From the NCBI GenBank assembly GCA_025765615.1, contig JAIVFJ010000032.1, forward strand, positions 251,001-315,000: a DNA stretch of 64,000 bases, in the 5' to 3' direction. This document shows, one piece after another, positions 44,201 to 55,780 of the stretch. The notes below the pieces were generated by a model. That model saw only the letters and a program-made list of their open reading frames with translations, did no database searches and was not told the DNA's origin. The position numbers and the translations under genes are program-made. The first letter of the stretch is position 1. Each line of letters starts with the position of its first letter. The stretch is from Zopfochytrium polystomum. Lineage: Eukaryota; Chytridiomycota; Chytridiomycetes; Chytridiales; Chytridiaceae.

Positions 44201-46451
44201 TGCTCCCCAGTCGGTGACGACAGTGATACGCTCCGCCTCCTCGCAGAGTATGACGAGCCGTTCGATTCTGTCGAGTTTCGTGCCGTTGAGTACGGTTTGG
44301 AGAACAAGGTTGTCACGGGACGGGCCGCTGGGTTCTTGCTTCCCTGGCCGCGTATAATTTTTCGGAATTCGTCCCCGTCTTGAAGACTTAGAGGAAGTGG
44401 GGGTTGATCGTTGAGTGACAGGCTGGTCCGGCGTTCAGCCAGTCCGTTGACGATTGCCAGTTTTGTCGAGGACTCCGCGACGCCGTCTTTCTGGGACGGG
44501 TTGGAAGAAGAGACTGAACCGGTCTTGCTGGTTGCCGCATCGTTTTTGGACGGGCGCTTTCGCGAATCGGCCGTCTCTGGCTCACTCGCGGAAGCAGGAG
44601 TGTCTCCCTCCTGTTTGCAATTGTTTCCGGTCAACAAAGAGATGAAAGAAGACTGGAAGACGGAGCTCTACCTTCTCGTCGATGGAAGCGTAACCGTCGT
44701 AGAACTCGCGAGTGATGTCGACCGAATCTCTTGCGTTCTCAATTTCGGCTATGGTGATGTCCAGGTCTGAAATCATGTGGCCCACAGTCATGACCGACGT
44801 GCGGTGGTTCAACGACTTTTTTTTGTCGAGTGTTGAAGATTTGTACGCCGATATGTCAAAGATGGAGGACGCGTCGTCCGGTCCTGGCGTCGCAGATGAT
44901 AGATTTGCGGCGACGCCTGCTTCTGACAGTACCGATCGCACGTCGTCGGCCAGGTAGTCCTCTATCCGGAAAACGGAAATGGCATCGGCGCTGAGGTCTG
45001 TAAAAGATTTCTTTGCCGACAAGAAGTGCTGATCTTCGTCCAAACTGGCGGCTGACCCGGTGCGCTCTGTTGATGAGAAGAAACAAAGATGTCAGTGTTG
45101 GTACCTCACGGATAAACTGAAAGTGCAAGGCGAAAATGTGATGGAACGCACCAATGGTCTCCGCGAGAATTTGTTCCATTTCCCTCGCTTGCTCGGCCAT
45201 CGCGCGGACAATAGCCAGAGCCTCGAGATCGTCCTCGTCCCACACAGTGTCGACCCTCTTGGAATCGTCCACATCGTCATCGGCTCGAGACGCAACACTG
45301 CGCCTGCGGACTCCGCCTTCTGGCCCCGCTCCGGCCTGCGGGCCGCCAGCAGCAGCCGCGGCCGCTCGGAATGCGGAAGCAAGGATTTCCGACCGCTGCT
45401 TTGCCACAATGCTCGCGATCGGGCTGGACTGGACAGAGTCGGAGAGGTTTCTTGTTGCGTTGACGAAGGATTTGAACAGCATGGAGGCCCGCATGGAGGC
45501 GGTCTCTGAGCTGGAAGGGAAGAGCCGGCGATCTTGGAATGGAGAAGGCGAAGGTGATGAAGTGGAAGGGCGGACTGACGGCGGCGGGGATGGGGTTCCA
45601 ATGAGGGACCTGGTGGCTGAGGCCGCAATGATGCGGGACGTCGTGCCTGGATGGGTTGGGGTGGGTGATTGCAACGATCGAACCCGAATCAAGTCCAGTG
45701 ACGCCGACCGATCGCCGTCATCCTGCTCTTCGTCGTTACTCTTGACGTTGGTTTCGGATGAACCGTCCTTGAGAGGGAGTTGGGCAACAACAACAGCGGG
45801 CAAGGATGTGGTTGTACCAGTTGCTTCTTCGCCGTCCTGTGGGGCATCCTCGACTGCGCCAGCGCTCGGGCTCTCTGCAGCGGGAGTAGGCTCAGGCAGT
45901 GAATCGGCCGACGGCTCGGTGGTAGTGGACGGATCTGATTTCCTTTTTGCGGAGGGTCCCGCGTTCTGTGCTGGGTGGACACTTTCCGATTCTGGCGATG
46001 GTTCCGAAGAGGGCAGTGGCCGCTTCCCATCCTCGGTTGGGGGGACCGCTGCGGGGATCGGGGGACGTGAAACTGCGGCTGACTCCTCCCCGGCCCCGCC
46101 CCCGACGTCAACCGGAGTCACGGTTGCTTCGGGTTGTTGTTCGGCGCCGGCGGCGTCGGCGGCGTCGGCCCCGTCGACAGCGCCTGTGACGACTTCCTGT
46201 GGTTCGGTTTTGCCTGGGACATGGGCGGCGGCGTCGGCGGGCGTTGCGACTGTGTTTTCCTCCGCGGCGTCGGCGGCAGCTGCGGTGGCGGCAATGGCAG
46301 CCTCTGCGCGGGCATCGGCATCGGCGGCGGCAACGGCCATGGCCCAGATGGCCTGGACCTTGGCCATTTCGATGGCGTCTTCGTCGTCGAAGCCGTCCAG
46401 AGACGTCGCCGGCAGCAGCCGAGAGGCGGCGGCGTCGCTGGAGCCCGCCAT
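41248..46451 (-). CDS. Large PH-domain protein of unknown role
   Basis: Three exons (45152–46451, 44672–45066, 41248–44610) join in phase to 1,685 residues. The N-terminal 430 residues are Ala-, Pro- and Ser-rich. A short ordered stretch follows, including WDEDDLEALAIVRAMAEQAR and EMEQILAETIG, then SLDEDQHFLSAKKSFTDLSA and TVGHMISDLDITIAEIENAR. After a long Ser-rich part comes a pleckstrin-homology domain (about 42270–42670): LMTRWGSLQMYKKKDVFRKL, GYYILSSAKRRLYMFKG, EKFAFEVEAEEEF, then the C-terminal helix with its invariant-type Trp, EEERNRWVKTIRRIIADAQ. A coiled coil follows (LEAEQRRLREQIEEIREEQQ with poly-Gln), then poly-Ala/Pro/Gln. PH domains usually bind phosphoinositides or proteins at membranes; the specific partner is unknown. 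An in-frame ATG at 46539–46541 would add 30 residues. Confidence 0.7.
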
Positions 46452-46740
46452 TTGTCTGGTTCGGGATTTTTTTTGTCCTTTTTGTTGGGTTTGGGTTTGT
46501 TGTTGTTTTGCTTCCGCTTTTGGTAAAGACAAACGCGTCAAGGTCAGCCGGCAAGTCCTCCAAGTCCAGAGTCAAAGGAGTTGAATCCTAAGAACAAGTG
46601 TATTTGAGCTTCCTCCTCTCAACTGAACAGCCCCTTTCTCGCCAAGTCCAGTTTGGGCTGACCCAGGACTGTTGCACGCTTGTCAGCAGCAAGTTGAAAC
46701 GCGCCAGCCAAGTGTCTGTGTGTGTGTGTGTGTGTATGTT

Positions 46741-46792
<52 letters not shown>

Positions 46793-47719
46793 CATCAGGT
46801 GTTGTGCCACGCCGCTTGGCACTTTGCATGTAAGACGCCACATTGGGTTCCAGGAGGGATCCGCCGCCTCCTAATACACCCGGAAGCAGCAGGCACATAC
46901 ATACATACATGTATTGCAGCGTGTTCGTCAGTCCACCAATGCTCGTGGTTGTGTACCAAAGGCGTTCGTTTCCTAAGCGGCCATCGCATTTATGCTGACT
47001 TTCGACGCGGCCGCCGCATCCCGCGGTGCAATGATGCGATCCCGTGCATGCACATTTACCTCCTTCTTTTGGAAACTGAAAAGTCCGTGCCGAGACAGGT
47101 TGCTTCTGATTGGTGATTGGTTCCTCTTTTCCATCGTTCAAAAAAAATTTTCAGATTGAAACCTGTCACTTGCTGTTTTTGTGGAGACATGGGAAAAAAA
47201 AAAACACTCAATGTCGATTTCAACACACCTTTTGGTTTGTCTCCATTCGAATTTTGTGCAACGGTTGACGGGAAACAGAAACAATGCGACGGAAAATCGT
47301 AAGATGATCATCAGCCAAACACCAAAGGAAAAGATAGACAGACAGACCGCTCCACTGGCAGACAGACAAGGTTGGGGGTTCGACAGAGAGACAGACAGAA
47401 ACCGAGTTGGGAGAAGAAGAAAAAAAAAATAGTCAGCACAGCCAATTTGCAGCTGCTCTTCCCCTCTGCTCGAGTCCTCGCGCCGCTAAATATCAATACC
47501 ACTCGCGACCCGGGAACCCCTTTCTGCACAGAAACCCGAATCCGCCCTCGTCGCGGCACGTCAAAGAGAGAGACGGAGAGAGAGAAATTAGCCACCAAGC
47601 AGCCACGAGGATCAAACAACCAACCCCTCAAAACCGGCAGGCTAAAAGGGGGAGCCGTTGCTGCTCACCTTCTTGAGTTTTAGAGGGAGGCAGACGTCAG
47701 TTTTCACAGTCGTCGGGCA
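46452..47719. other. Divergent spacer between the PH-domain gene and GPCR 1
   Basis: 1.27 kb between outward-facing genes. It contains a (GT)n run at 46717–46788 and GA-rich stretches near 47370–47400 and 47570–47585. No gene is supported. Promoters of both neighbours must lie here. Confidence 0.5.
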
Positions 47720-50700
47720 ATGAACGCAGCTACATCGACGACGTCCGCGACGGCGACGATGAGCGGCAGCCCTTCAGCAGCCACTAGCAGCAGCAGCAGC
47801 AGCGGCGGGGGCACGACGCTGCCGGCATGGATCAGCGACCCGCAGGCCATCAACGTGCTGGAGGTGATCGTGCGGTCCGTGGCGACGCTGTCGGGCCTCG
47901 GGTCGCTGTCCATCTTTGTGTGCTACGCGCTGTTTCGCAGGTTTAGGAGCACCGCAAACGTGCTCCTGCTGTACGTCAGCATTGCCGACTTGCTGCTGTC
48001 CATCGGTCTGGCGCTCGGAGAGTTGAGTGTTTTCCTCCTCCCATCATCCTCAATCGCCCACCTCATCCTCACCGTCCACAACCCTCCTCCTAGCCCCCTT
48101 CTCGCCCCTCTCTCGTACTCGGGCTCTTCAACCTACCCCGTTCCTCCACGCTCCCCGTTTGATCTCTCTGTTTTTTGTCTGGTAGCTGTTTGTCTTTCCG
48201 TTGTCTGTCTTTCTTCTGCCTATTACCTAATTTGTTCAGTCAACTCCGGACCCGTGTCATGCACATGTCTGGTCTGTCTCGCAACCAAACAAGCGGACTT
48301 GCATTGGCGCAGAGGAGGAACTCCGCAAACCTCTTGGCACTCCCTCCTCCTCCCCTTCCGTTTCTCTTTCCACTCTTGTACTGACACAAACGCAAACACA
48401 CACACACACACACATACACACACACACACCCACACATTCATTATTCACAGCGTCTCGCTCAAAGGCCCGCTTGCGGGCCAGGCGTTCTGCAACTTCCAGG
48501 GGCTGCTCATCACGTTTGCGCTCGCGGCGGTGGTAATGTGGAACTTTTTCATGGCGCTGCACTGCCTGCTGGTGGTGACGAGCAAGCGGCCGGCGGCGTC
48601 GCTGCAGCGCTACCACCTGTACTACCACGTTGTCACGTGGAGCGTGGCGACCGTGTCGGCGTCGGTCGGGTACAACTTGCACGCGATCTTTGGCAAGGGC
48701 CCAAGCTTCAGCTCGGTCCTCACATACTGCTGGATTAACAGCGACTATGCCGAGTGAGTTGTTTTTTTTTTTTCTCTGTTAGCTCCTGCCTGTGTGCCTA
48801 CTTGCTTGCTTGGCTGCTGGGAATGTTCTTTGTTCTTTGTGCTTGTCCAAAGTGGAGAATCGCCTGACCTTTGTGGCTGACTTTGTCTTCCCCCGTCATC
48901 GCCCAATGCGAAACAAAAAAAAAAAAAAAACCACACCAAACCCGAACCCCGAACCCCGCCGCATGAACCAAATACAACCACGTCACTCCGCAGCTGGCGC
49001 CTCATCCTCTACTACGGCCCGCTGTCCGTCTCCTTCTTCGTCAACCTTGGCATGTACCTCGCCGTCGTGCGCTCGCTGAAGAAGACGCAGCTCGAGATCT
49101 CGCAGATGGCGCAGTCGGACGGCGGCGTGCTCGAGTCGGTGCACAAGGGCGTCGTCAACTTTACGCGCCGCACCTTTGTCTACGTCGCCATCTTTTGTGT
49201 GTGCTGGATCATCCCCACCGCAACGCGCTTCCACGACGCCGTCGACCCCACTAACCCCATCTACACCCTGCTGATCTTTCACGCCGTGAGTAGACACGGC
49301 GAAGAGTACAAAGAACTGGCTTTGTTAGAGAGTCGCTGCCTGTTTACCTAACGACACTCCCTCTGTCCTCCTCACACCCACCCATCCAGATCACCTCCCC
49401 GTCGAACGGCTTCTTCAACGCCATCGCCTTCTTCTACTTTGCACTCTCGGCAAACCCCAACAACACCACGACCACCAACACATCGGGCGGGAGCGGAAAC
49501 AAATCCATGCACGGCGGCCTCGGCCTCGGCGGCGGCTCGTCCGCCCGCGGCTCGACCTACCTCCTCCCGCAGTACCCGTACTCCTCGGCCCCCAACGGCC
49601 CTTCCTCCTCCTCCGCGTCGTCGTCCTCCTCCTCCTCCTACCCTTCGCCCCCGGCCGGCGTCATCGCGTTCCGCAGCAGCAACAGCGGGTCGCCGCCGTC
49701 GGCCGCCGGCGTGTCTGGCGGATACGGCGCGCCCGACCCGTACACCAACCAGCAGCACCTCGCCGCGGCGGCGGGACGGCGGCGCGAGTCACAATCGTCG
49801 ACGGCGCCGCTGCCGGCGGCGGCCGCATCCGCTGGGCAGGCGCCGTCGTCGTCGGCTTCGTCGATGGGTGGCGGCGCGGATACGCCGAGTATGGGGTGGG
49901 CGACGCTCGGCGGCGGCGTCGGCGGAGGTAGCGGCAGCGTTGGAGGAGGAGGAGGAGGGTGGGGCGACGGCGCCGCGAATGTGGTGGGGCGGCGGTCGTC
50001 GCAGGGGACCCTGGGCGGCGGATCGTCTGGCGCGGGGTCGGCGGCGGCGGCGGCGCCGCCGCCGGCACTGCCGGCCGCGAGGTACCCGCCGATATACTCG
50101 GGCCCGACGTCGGCGGACGCGTTCGAGTCGCCGGTGAGCCCCGTAACGCGGCGCGCGGGGTACCCGCTGTACGGCGGCAGCGGTGGTGGCGGCAACAGCA
50201 GCAGCGGCGGTTTCGGTGCCGGCGGCGCTGGGGCGCCGAGGATCTCGACGTCGGCGGCGGGCGTTTCTTCGGCGGCGGCGGTGCCGTTTTTCCCGCAGCC
50301 GACGCCGCCCGTTGCGGGGAGCGCTGGCGCTGGTTCCGGGGCCGGGTACGGGTCGGCGGCTGGTTCGGCGACGGGGTACGCGAGCGGCGGCGGAGGGCGT
50401 GGCGTGGGCGCGGGCGCGTCCGTGTTTGCGGCGTACGAGGCGCCGCGATCGCCGCCGCAGCAGCACGCGCGGTCGGCGAGCCCCGGGCGGGCGCTGACGT
50501 CGTCCGGGGTGCTTCCGGTAGCTGTCGCGCCGCCGAGTCTGCCGGGTGCGGGCGGCGGCGGCGGCGGCGCTGGCGGCGCTGCCAGCAGCAACGGCAGCGG
50601 GGTACGGGTACGGCGGCGCTGGACAATCGCTGGCGACGTCGTCGTCCTCGTCGCCTTCGCCGGCGCAGTGGTGGCGGTGAACACGCGCGCGCGACGGATT

Positions 50701-50748
50701 CGAACTGGATGTCGACAACGAAGAAAGACGGTGGGGACTTCCAACTAG
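47720..50748 (+). CDS. cAMP-receptor-like seven-helix GPCR, copy 1
   Basis: A heterotrimeric-G-protein-coupled receptor most like the Dictyostelium cAMP-receptor (class E) family; Git3-type sugar receptors are the alternative. Four exons (47720–48021, 48451–48753, 48994–49285, 49390–50748) close in phase to 751 residues. The extracellular N-terminus has Ser/Gly runs and no signal peptide. Helices run in order: VATLSGLGSLSIFVCYALF, ANVLLLYVSIADLLLSIGLA, CNFQGLLITFALAAVVMWNF, YYHVVTWSVATVSASVGYNL, TYCWI then LILYYGPLSVSFFVNLGMYL, FVYVAIFCVCWIIPTATRF, and IYTLLIFHAITSPSNGFFNA. The first Cys of helix 3 and the TYCWI Cys probably form the usual disulfide. A 430-residue Gly/Ser-rich cytoplasmic tail follows. 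The last 40 residues switch to an Arg-rich style (RARRIRTGCRQRRKTVGTSN), so the extreme C-terminus may be mis-framed. Confidence 0.85.
48393..48436. repeat. (CA)n in intron 1 of GPCR 1
   Basis: Near-pure CA run just before the acceptor of intron 1 (48022–48450). Confidence 0.85.
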
Positions 50749-52239
50749 CTTTTTTCCCCCCATCATCAACTGAGGACCCCATTCTGCTCGTTTTCATTCA
50801 ATCGAAGACTTCGGTCCCTCTTTTGTCCTCTATTTAGTCGCAAGTCATTTTTGTCTCGTCTTGTATCTTTGCTACGTCCGTCTCTCCTCCTCCTCGTTCC
50901 ATTCTCTCGTTCTTTTCTTTTCTCCTTACCTTTCCTTCCACTTTGTTGTTTGTTTGATTGTTTGTTTGTTTGTTTTGTGCCCTGTTTTTTTTTGGTTTTT
51001 TTTTTTTTTTTCGTTGGGGGTTGTTCTATCTCTATGCCCGAGTAATGGAAAAGCGCGCGCGCGCGCGGGCGGGCGCTTTGTCGGCACCGTGTGCGCGCCG
51101 AATGAATCGAATAAGAAGTGAAAAAAAGGGAAAAGTTTGAAAAAGAAAACCTCCGGACACGAATCTATACACATCCGAAGCGTTTTTCGGTTTGCCTTGC
51201 CTGTGCCCCCCCAACCTTCTTCTTGTTCGTCGTCGTCTTTTCCGTCTTCTTCCTCTTCTTCTTTTTTGCCCCGTTGGGGAGGGGGGCACAAAAAAAGCAA
51301 TGGGATTGCTTGGGGTCGAGCAAAAATCACCGACCAGGGTTTGGCTGGCTTCTCTCTTTGTTCCGCTTGCTTGGAAGCATGTAGTTACGGTTAGTTACGG
51401 CAAAATAAAATAAAAATAAAATGAAAAAAAAAGCGTTGGAACGAGCAGGGTTAGGAAGTTAGAAGCGGGGTGGACAAGTGCTTCCAACTGAGGTAGATCG
51501 GACAGTTGCCTTAATTTGCTCTGCCGTTAATTTAACATTCCGCCAGACCTTTCCATTTCACGCGTGAGTCTGAATTTCTGCTCCATTGAGTTTGTCGCTA
51601 GCCTTCAGGTGTGCAAAATAGTGCACGGGATTGGGAGGTCCCTTCGCCTTGGCTTCTTCAATGTGTGCCTCATTTGGTGTAATGCTCAAGGATTGGAAAA
51701 GCGCCTTCAAGGACATGGCATTCATAAGGATTCCCCAAACAACTTGACTGCTTAAACCTGAAAAGTGAGGCTTGGTGGCAGAATGTGCATATGATATTCA
51801 GTTCCAACAATGTCCTTCATAAATTTGATGACTGATTTGCATATTTCCACTCTTGCATCGTCTTCCAATCCTCTCCTGTCATAGGCATCAAGAATTTTTC
51901 CATTAGCTCAGCAAGCTGAGCCTTTCTTTCGAAATAAGAACCCTCACCTGTTTTCTGACATCAGCATTGAATACAGATCTTCCCAGTTCAACATCCATTG
52001 AATCTCTCTTCCACCAGGCCTTTGGCAAGATTTTGTAGTCGTGGTCTGATTCTGTCACTTTCTCCCATGCGTTTGGGTACGGCCCACCAAACTTCTCAAG
52101 TTGGAGGAAATTTCTCACTTACCTCTTCCACATAAATTGTGTGTGAGGTTCTCAAGTATCTCACAAAAAGTGTTGGCCGTAGTTTAGGTTCTCAAGAAGC
52201 TCTACTTCACCCTGCAACATACAACACATCATACATGCC

Positions 52240-52440
52240 ATTTATAAGATGTGACCTTATCTGAAAGGGGTATCAATTTCAGTTGTTCCCATAATTTTTC
52301 TAAATTTTTCTACTATGTAGACTAATTATTTGGACTAGTTGTCAAGTTCCCTGCTCTAATTGCGCTGAACTTCACTATCTTTGATAGTGAGGAAGAGCTG
52401 CATTTGGTTCTTGAGTTGCAAAAGAGTTGTCAAATAGAAT
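52240..52440 (+). repeat. Dispersed repeat, copy at 52 kb
   Basis: Shares a chain of phrases with 60360–60530 and 60664–60790, including CCATAATTTTTCTAA, TGTAGACTAATTATTTGGAC, GTCAAGTTCCCTGCTCTAA and CACTATCTTTGATAGTGAGG. The copies are clearly related but diverged. Confidence 0.65.
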
Positions 52441-52519
52441 CTGAAAAGCGAACTGCCCTCAAACAAGTCCACCCTAATGGTAGGAAGCTTACTCAAACAC
52501 TGATGAGTGTCATGAATCA

Positions 52520-52740
52520 CCCTCTGGAAACCTCTGGAACCTTCTGGAACATTCCTTCATGGAACCTTGTGGAACCTTCTGAAACCTTCTTTGCTTTCCT
52601 GACTTACCTTGTTGTTGTCATTGGTATTATTGGTATCATTGTATTACTAATTGCTCTTTCTGGAACTTTCTTTGAGTCTTGACAAGGAAGACTCTCAAAG
52701 GGGATAAAAAGGGGGATGGGGGACCTGTCCCATCCCTCAA
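52520..52740 (+). promoter_or_regulatory. LTR-like promoter segment with GAA/TTC array and TATA-like box
   Basis: Four or five TGGAACCTTCTGGAA-type units (52530–52600) resemble arrays of heat-shock elements (nGAAnnTTCn). About 100 bases further on is GGGATAAAAAGGGGG (52700–52715), a TATA-like box. No gene starts directly downstream. This layout is common in retrotransposon LTRs, but no second LTR copy or polyprotein was found here. Confidence 0.3.
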
Positions 52741-53045
52741 GTGAATTATTATTGTTTCCAATACAATCATCACTCCTCTCAGTTCCTTGTCTGCCTTGCC
52801 TTGTCCTGCCATGTTCCTGACAATGAGCGAGCTTCTTTTTTGGAGGATTTCGTAAGCGTGCATGAAGGAGCTGGCCAGGGAGTTCCTGTAATTGTGTGTA
52901 CTTTTTTTTTTTTTTTTTCTTTTTGAAGTTCACCCGAAAATGTACGGTTGACCTTTCTTTGTTTTGCTTCTTCGGACTTCTTTATTTTTTTCCTATTTTT
53001 TTTAATGTCCTTGTTCCCTGTTTTGAAAGCCACAATATAATAATA

Positions 53046-53111
53046 GGCAACGCCTACATCCAGACTCCCCCACCTTAAATGACTTAAAGACTCCCTTTGA
53101 ACCACTTTTCT
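53046..53111 (+). repeat. MULE left terminal inverted repeat
   Basis: Matches the reverse complement of 54680–54744 over about 65 bases, with a diverged patch of about 9 bases in the middle. Confidence 0.85.
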
Positions 53112-53198
53112 TGCCTTTTCCGTCTTTCTTCCTTTGTTGCTTTGATATATTATTTGTAGAAAGTCGTTTTCATACTACTTTTAGGCAAACTGGACAGA

Positions 53199-54640
53199 TG
53201 ATCCAGACAGCCCCTCCCGACAATCTCGTCTTCAAAACAAGGCAAGAGGTGGTGGACTACGTGACACAATATGCCAACAGAGAACGGCTACCATGTGAAA
53301 ACCATGAGCAGCAGTGCTGACAGGGTCCAGATCAATTGTATACAAGGTGGAAGCTATCGAAACGTATTTACCAACCCAGTGAAGAAATCAAGCATCGAGG
53401 TTGGTTGTCCATTCAAGCTGACAGGTGGCTCATTGGATCAGGGCCCGATCGTGGACTCTGGAAGATTATCATTACGAACGGTTCACATCCCTCCTCAATC
53501 GAAGGTCTGCAGTCACTTGCTGTTGTAAACAGTCTACTCTGAGTGAGTGAGTGGAAGGAGTGAATGAAGTGGAGATGCGTGTTTGTGGGTGGCCCTTCTC
53601 CCCAACTTGGAGAGAAAGGAGAAAAACTCTGTTATGAATTATTGGTATATGATGATGATATACACGCTGTAATAGTTGCTAGGCAAGCGTGACTGGCACA
53701 GGGTAAAAACCTCTCCTATATTATCTGGTTGAGCAGAGGAGGAGGAAAACTGTTGACACCGGGTTTCCGTTCCACTTAATACTCGGAGTATTTGTCAACA
53801 GCGCAAGCCAGCGCCCAGGTCTGCATTGGTGGTGGCTCGCTCTCCCATGGGCATCATGAGAACGATAACTGACAGTCACAATAGGTTCCAGTCTGTCTTG
53901 TGCCTCTTGCTGCTAACCAGTCAGTTCCGCCTAACAGCTGTTGCGAGAAAGTTATCACCAGAAGCTTCAGCGCACTTCCGATCACTTGTTGCAGACAGGA
54001 TCAGCAATCAGCACATTCTCCACTTGCTTCAATCGAAATTCCCTGATATCCTCATTGGATCAAAGGATTTCGGAAACATGCGGCAAAAGCGCCGAATGGA
54101 GGAGCTTGGGGGACAGACTTCTGCGGAGTTACTTCTCCAACGACTCCAGGCATCTGGCTATCACAACTTTCAACATGTAAGGGTCGCTTCCAAACTTCCT
54201 TTGGTCTCCCATGTGTGCAAGAGATTTCCGTGGCCCTGCAGAACAGGAGGATGATTTGTGCAGAAGACGTTCATCCACATTGGTGCATTTCAGGTGGGGG
54301 TTTTCAGCCTGCACATGCGCTTCCTTTGTCATCTCTCGACAACCAACTTGCTGCTGTTCTTGACATGCCGATGTCAACAAAGCAGCGCCTGCTTGAGCAA
54401 TCTCAAGCGATTGTTGACGGACCAGTCAGGCAAAGCATTTTGAACCCCCGAGGCTGCAGCAAAAGTACGTGGAAGGCCAAAATCTGGAAAGCGAAAGCAA
54501 ATCCAGCAAAATTGACGACTCGCATTCCTAGCAGCTTTGAGCTGGTGGAGGTGCCCATTCGGCAGCGAAAATGCGGCCTGTGCCACATTCCAGGTCACGA
54601 CAGGCAGACGTGCCTGACAACAACGGGGGTGGCCTCGTAA
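53199..54640 (+). pseudogene. MULE/FAR1-like transposase remnant lacking the catalytic core
   Basis: The N-terminal FAR1-type DNA-binding part spans shifted frames: NLVFKTRQEVVDYVTQYANR, then NGYHVKTMSSSADRVQINCI, QGGSYRNVFTNPVKKSSIEV with GCPFKLTG, and RWLIGSGPDRGLWKIIITNG ending in a His. A helical stretch follows (ARKLSPEASAHFRSLVADRI, GNMRQKRRMEELGGQTSAEL). Then the text jumps to a C-terminal part, LDMPMSTKQRLLEQSQAIVD, NPRGCSKSTW, and a CCHC knuckle CGLCHIPGHDRQTC as in FAR1/MULE C-termini. The DDE domain expected in between is absent, consistent with internal deletion. The family is recognised from motif order; no intact frame exists. Confidence 0.65.
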
Positions 54641-54679
54641 AGCAAATGAATTTGAAAAACATTAAAAGCGGAAAAAGAA

Positions 54680-54744
54680 AGAAAAGTGGTTCAAGGGGAG
54701 TCTTTCGTCACTGAAGGTGGGGGAGTCTGGGTGTAGGCGTTGCC
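54680..54744 (-). repeat. MULE right terminal inverted repeat
   Basis: Reverse complement of the left repeat, outer end GGCAACGCC; followed directly by ATAATAATA. Confidence 0.85.
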
Positions 54745-55492
54745 ATAATAATAATATGCACAAGGACAGAAGACAGAAACCACGGAATCGATCAATGCGT
54801 AATATCTTCCGGATGAAGCCTACCCTGAAACGAAATGAATATGAATGAAAATTGAAAATGAAATGAAATAATTTAATTTAATTAATTGCATGGAAGTCGG
54901 GCGTATCGTGCAATGCGCCTTGTCTTGCTTGCGTCCTCGCGCATTGAAAAAAATATTCGAAAAGAGGGAATGGAAAGCATATCTCACAGGTCATAACATC
55001 CTGTAAATGAAAATCGCTTCACAAACGGACCAATCGAACGTGTCCAACTAACTAACTTGTAGTAAAATGAAAAAGCTTAAAGTGCAGAAAAAGGAAAAAA
55101 AATGGCAACTTGCGGAGACACAAAACTCAGGCGTCATCAATAAAAAAAGAAAAAGGAGAAAAAAGAAATAGAATGGGTGCCACGTGCCCTACCCCATCAG
55201 AATTTTCGCCTTTTTCCCTCTTTCCTCTTTGGGATGAATTGATTGTCTGCCCACTGCCTCTCTCTCTCTCTCTCTCGCGTTATATTTGTCTCTTGGCACT
55301 TGGGCAGGGAGAGAGACAGATGGGCAGCCAGACAGCATCCAGCATCCGAAAACTCGGGAACGAAGTGGAATCACAATCGAAAGATCGGGAAAGGGGAGGA
55401 ATGAGCAAAGATTGGAATCGCTTTTTGTTTTGGCCGCACACCCGCTGCCTGTGGCGCGCACTGCTGTGGTGCCGTGGGAAGAAGAAGCCCGG

Positions 55493-55537
<45 letters not shown>

Positions 55538-55551
55538 CGAGAGAGAGAGAG

Positions 55552-55586
<35 letters not shown>

Positions 55587-55780
55587 AAACAAAAAAAGAA
55601 AGGAAAAAGGAGAAAGACAAGACGTGAAAGAAAAGATATCTCATTCCATCCGCCTTTGTTTGTCTGTCTCTTTCCTGGGCAGCCTCCGAACAACAACAAT
55701 TCAAGTGGTGCTCGACAGCGACAGTGACGAGGACGACGACGACTACGACGACGACGACGACGAGGAGGACGACGGCGGCA
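54745..55780. other. Spacer upstream of GPCR 2 with compound (GA)n(GT)n
   Basis: An AT-rich first half (54780–55150), then a compound (GA)n(GT)n repeat at 55498–55585 and a GAC-rich tract (55725–55770) just before the start codon of GPCR 2. No gene is supported. An upstream in-frame GTG only translates the GAC tract. Confidence 0.5.

Larger units (their letters stand above)
50749..53045. other. Spacer, then AT-richer repeat-derived DNA
   Basis: To about 51420 this is T-rich 3' flank of GPCR 1. From 51430 the composition drops to a lower GC level, like the window's left end and the 59–62 kb block. The minus strand at 51800–52130 has two short coding-like fragments in different frames (YFERKAQLAELMEKFL, and EKFGGPYPNAWEKVTESDHD). 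They read as a decayed gene or transposon remnant, family not recognised. A repeat shared with 60.4–60.8 kb lies near 52240–52440, and a promoter-like segment near 52520–52740; both are listed separately. Confidence 0.5.
53046..54744. mobile_element. MULE-like DNA element with long inverted repeats
   Basis: 1,699 bases bounded by inverted repeats of about 65 bases (53046–53111 and 54680–54744) sharing GGCAACGCCTACA, CCAGACTCCCCCACCTT, AAGACTCCC and TTGAACCACTTTTCT. Each end is flanked by ATAATAATA, a possible 9-base target duplication as in Mutator-like elements, although the site sits in an ATA-rich stretch. The interior holds fragments of a FAR1/MULE-type protein but no DDE catalytic core. 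It sits between the two tandem GPCR genes. Confidence 0.8.

Noticed and set aside
55110..55727. 205-codon plus-strand frame
   Set aside because: Mostly a translated (GA)n(GT)n repeat with no conserved block.
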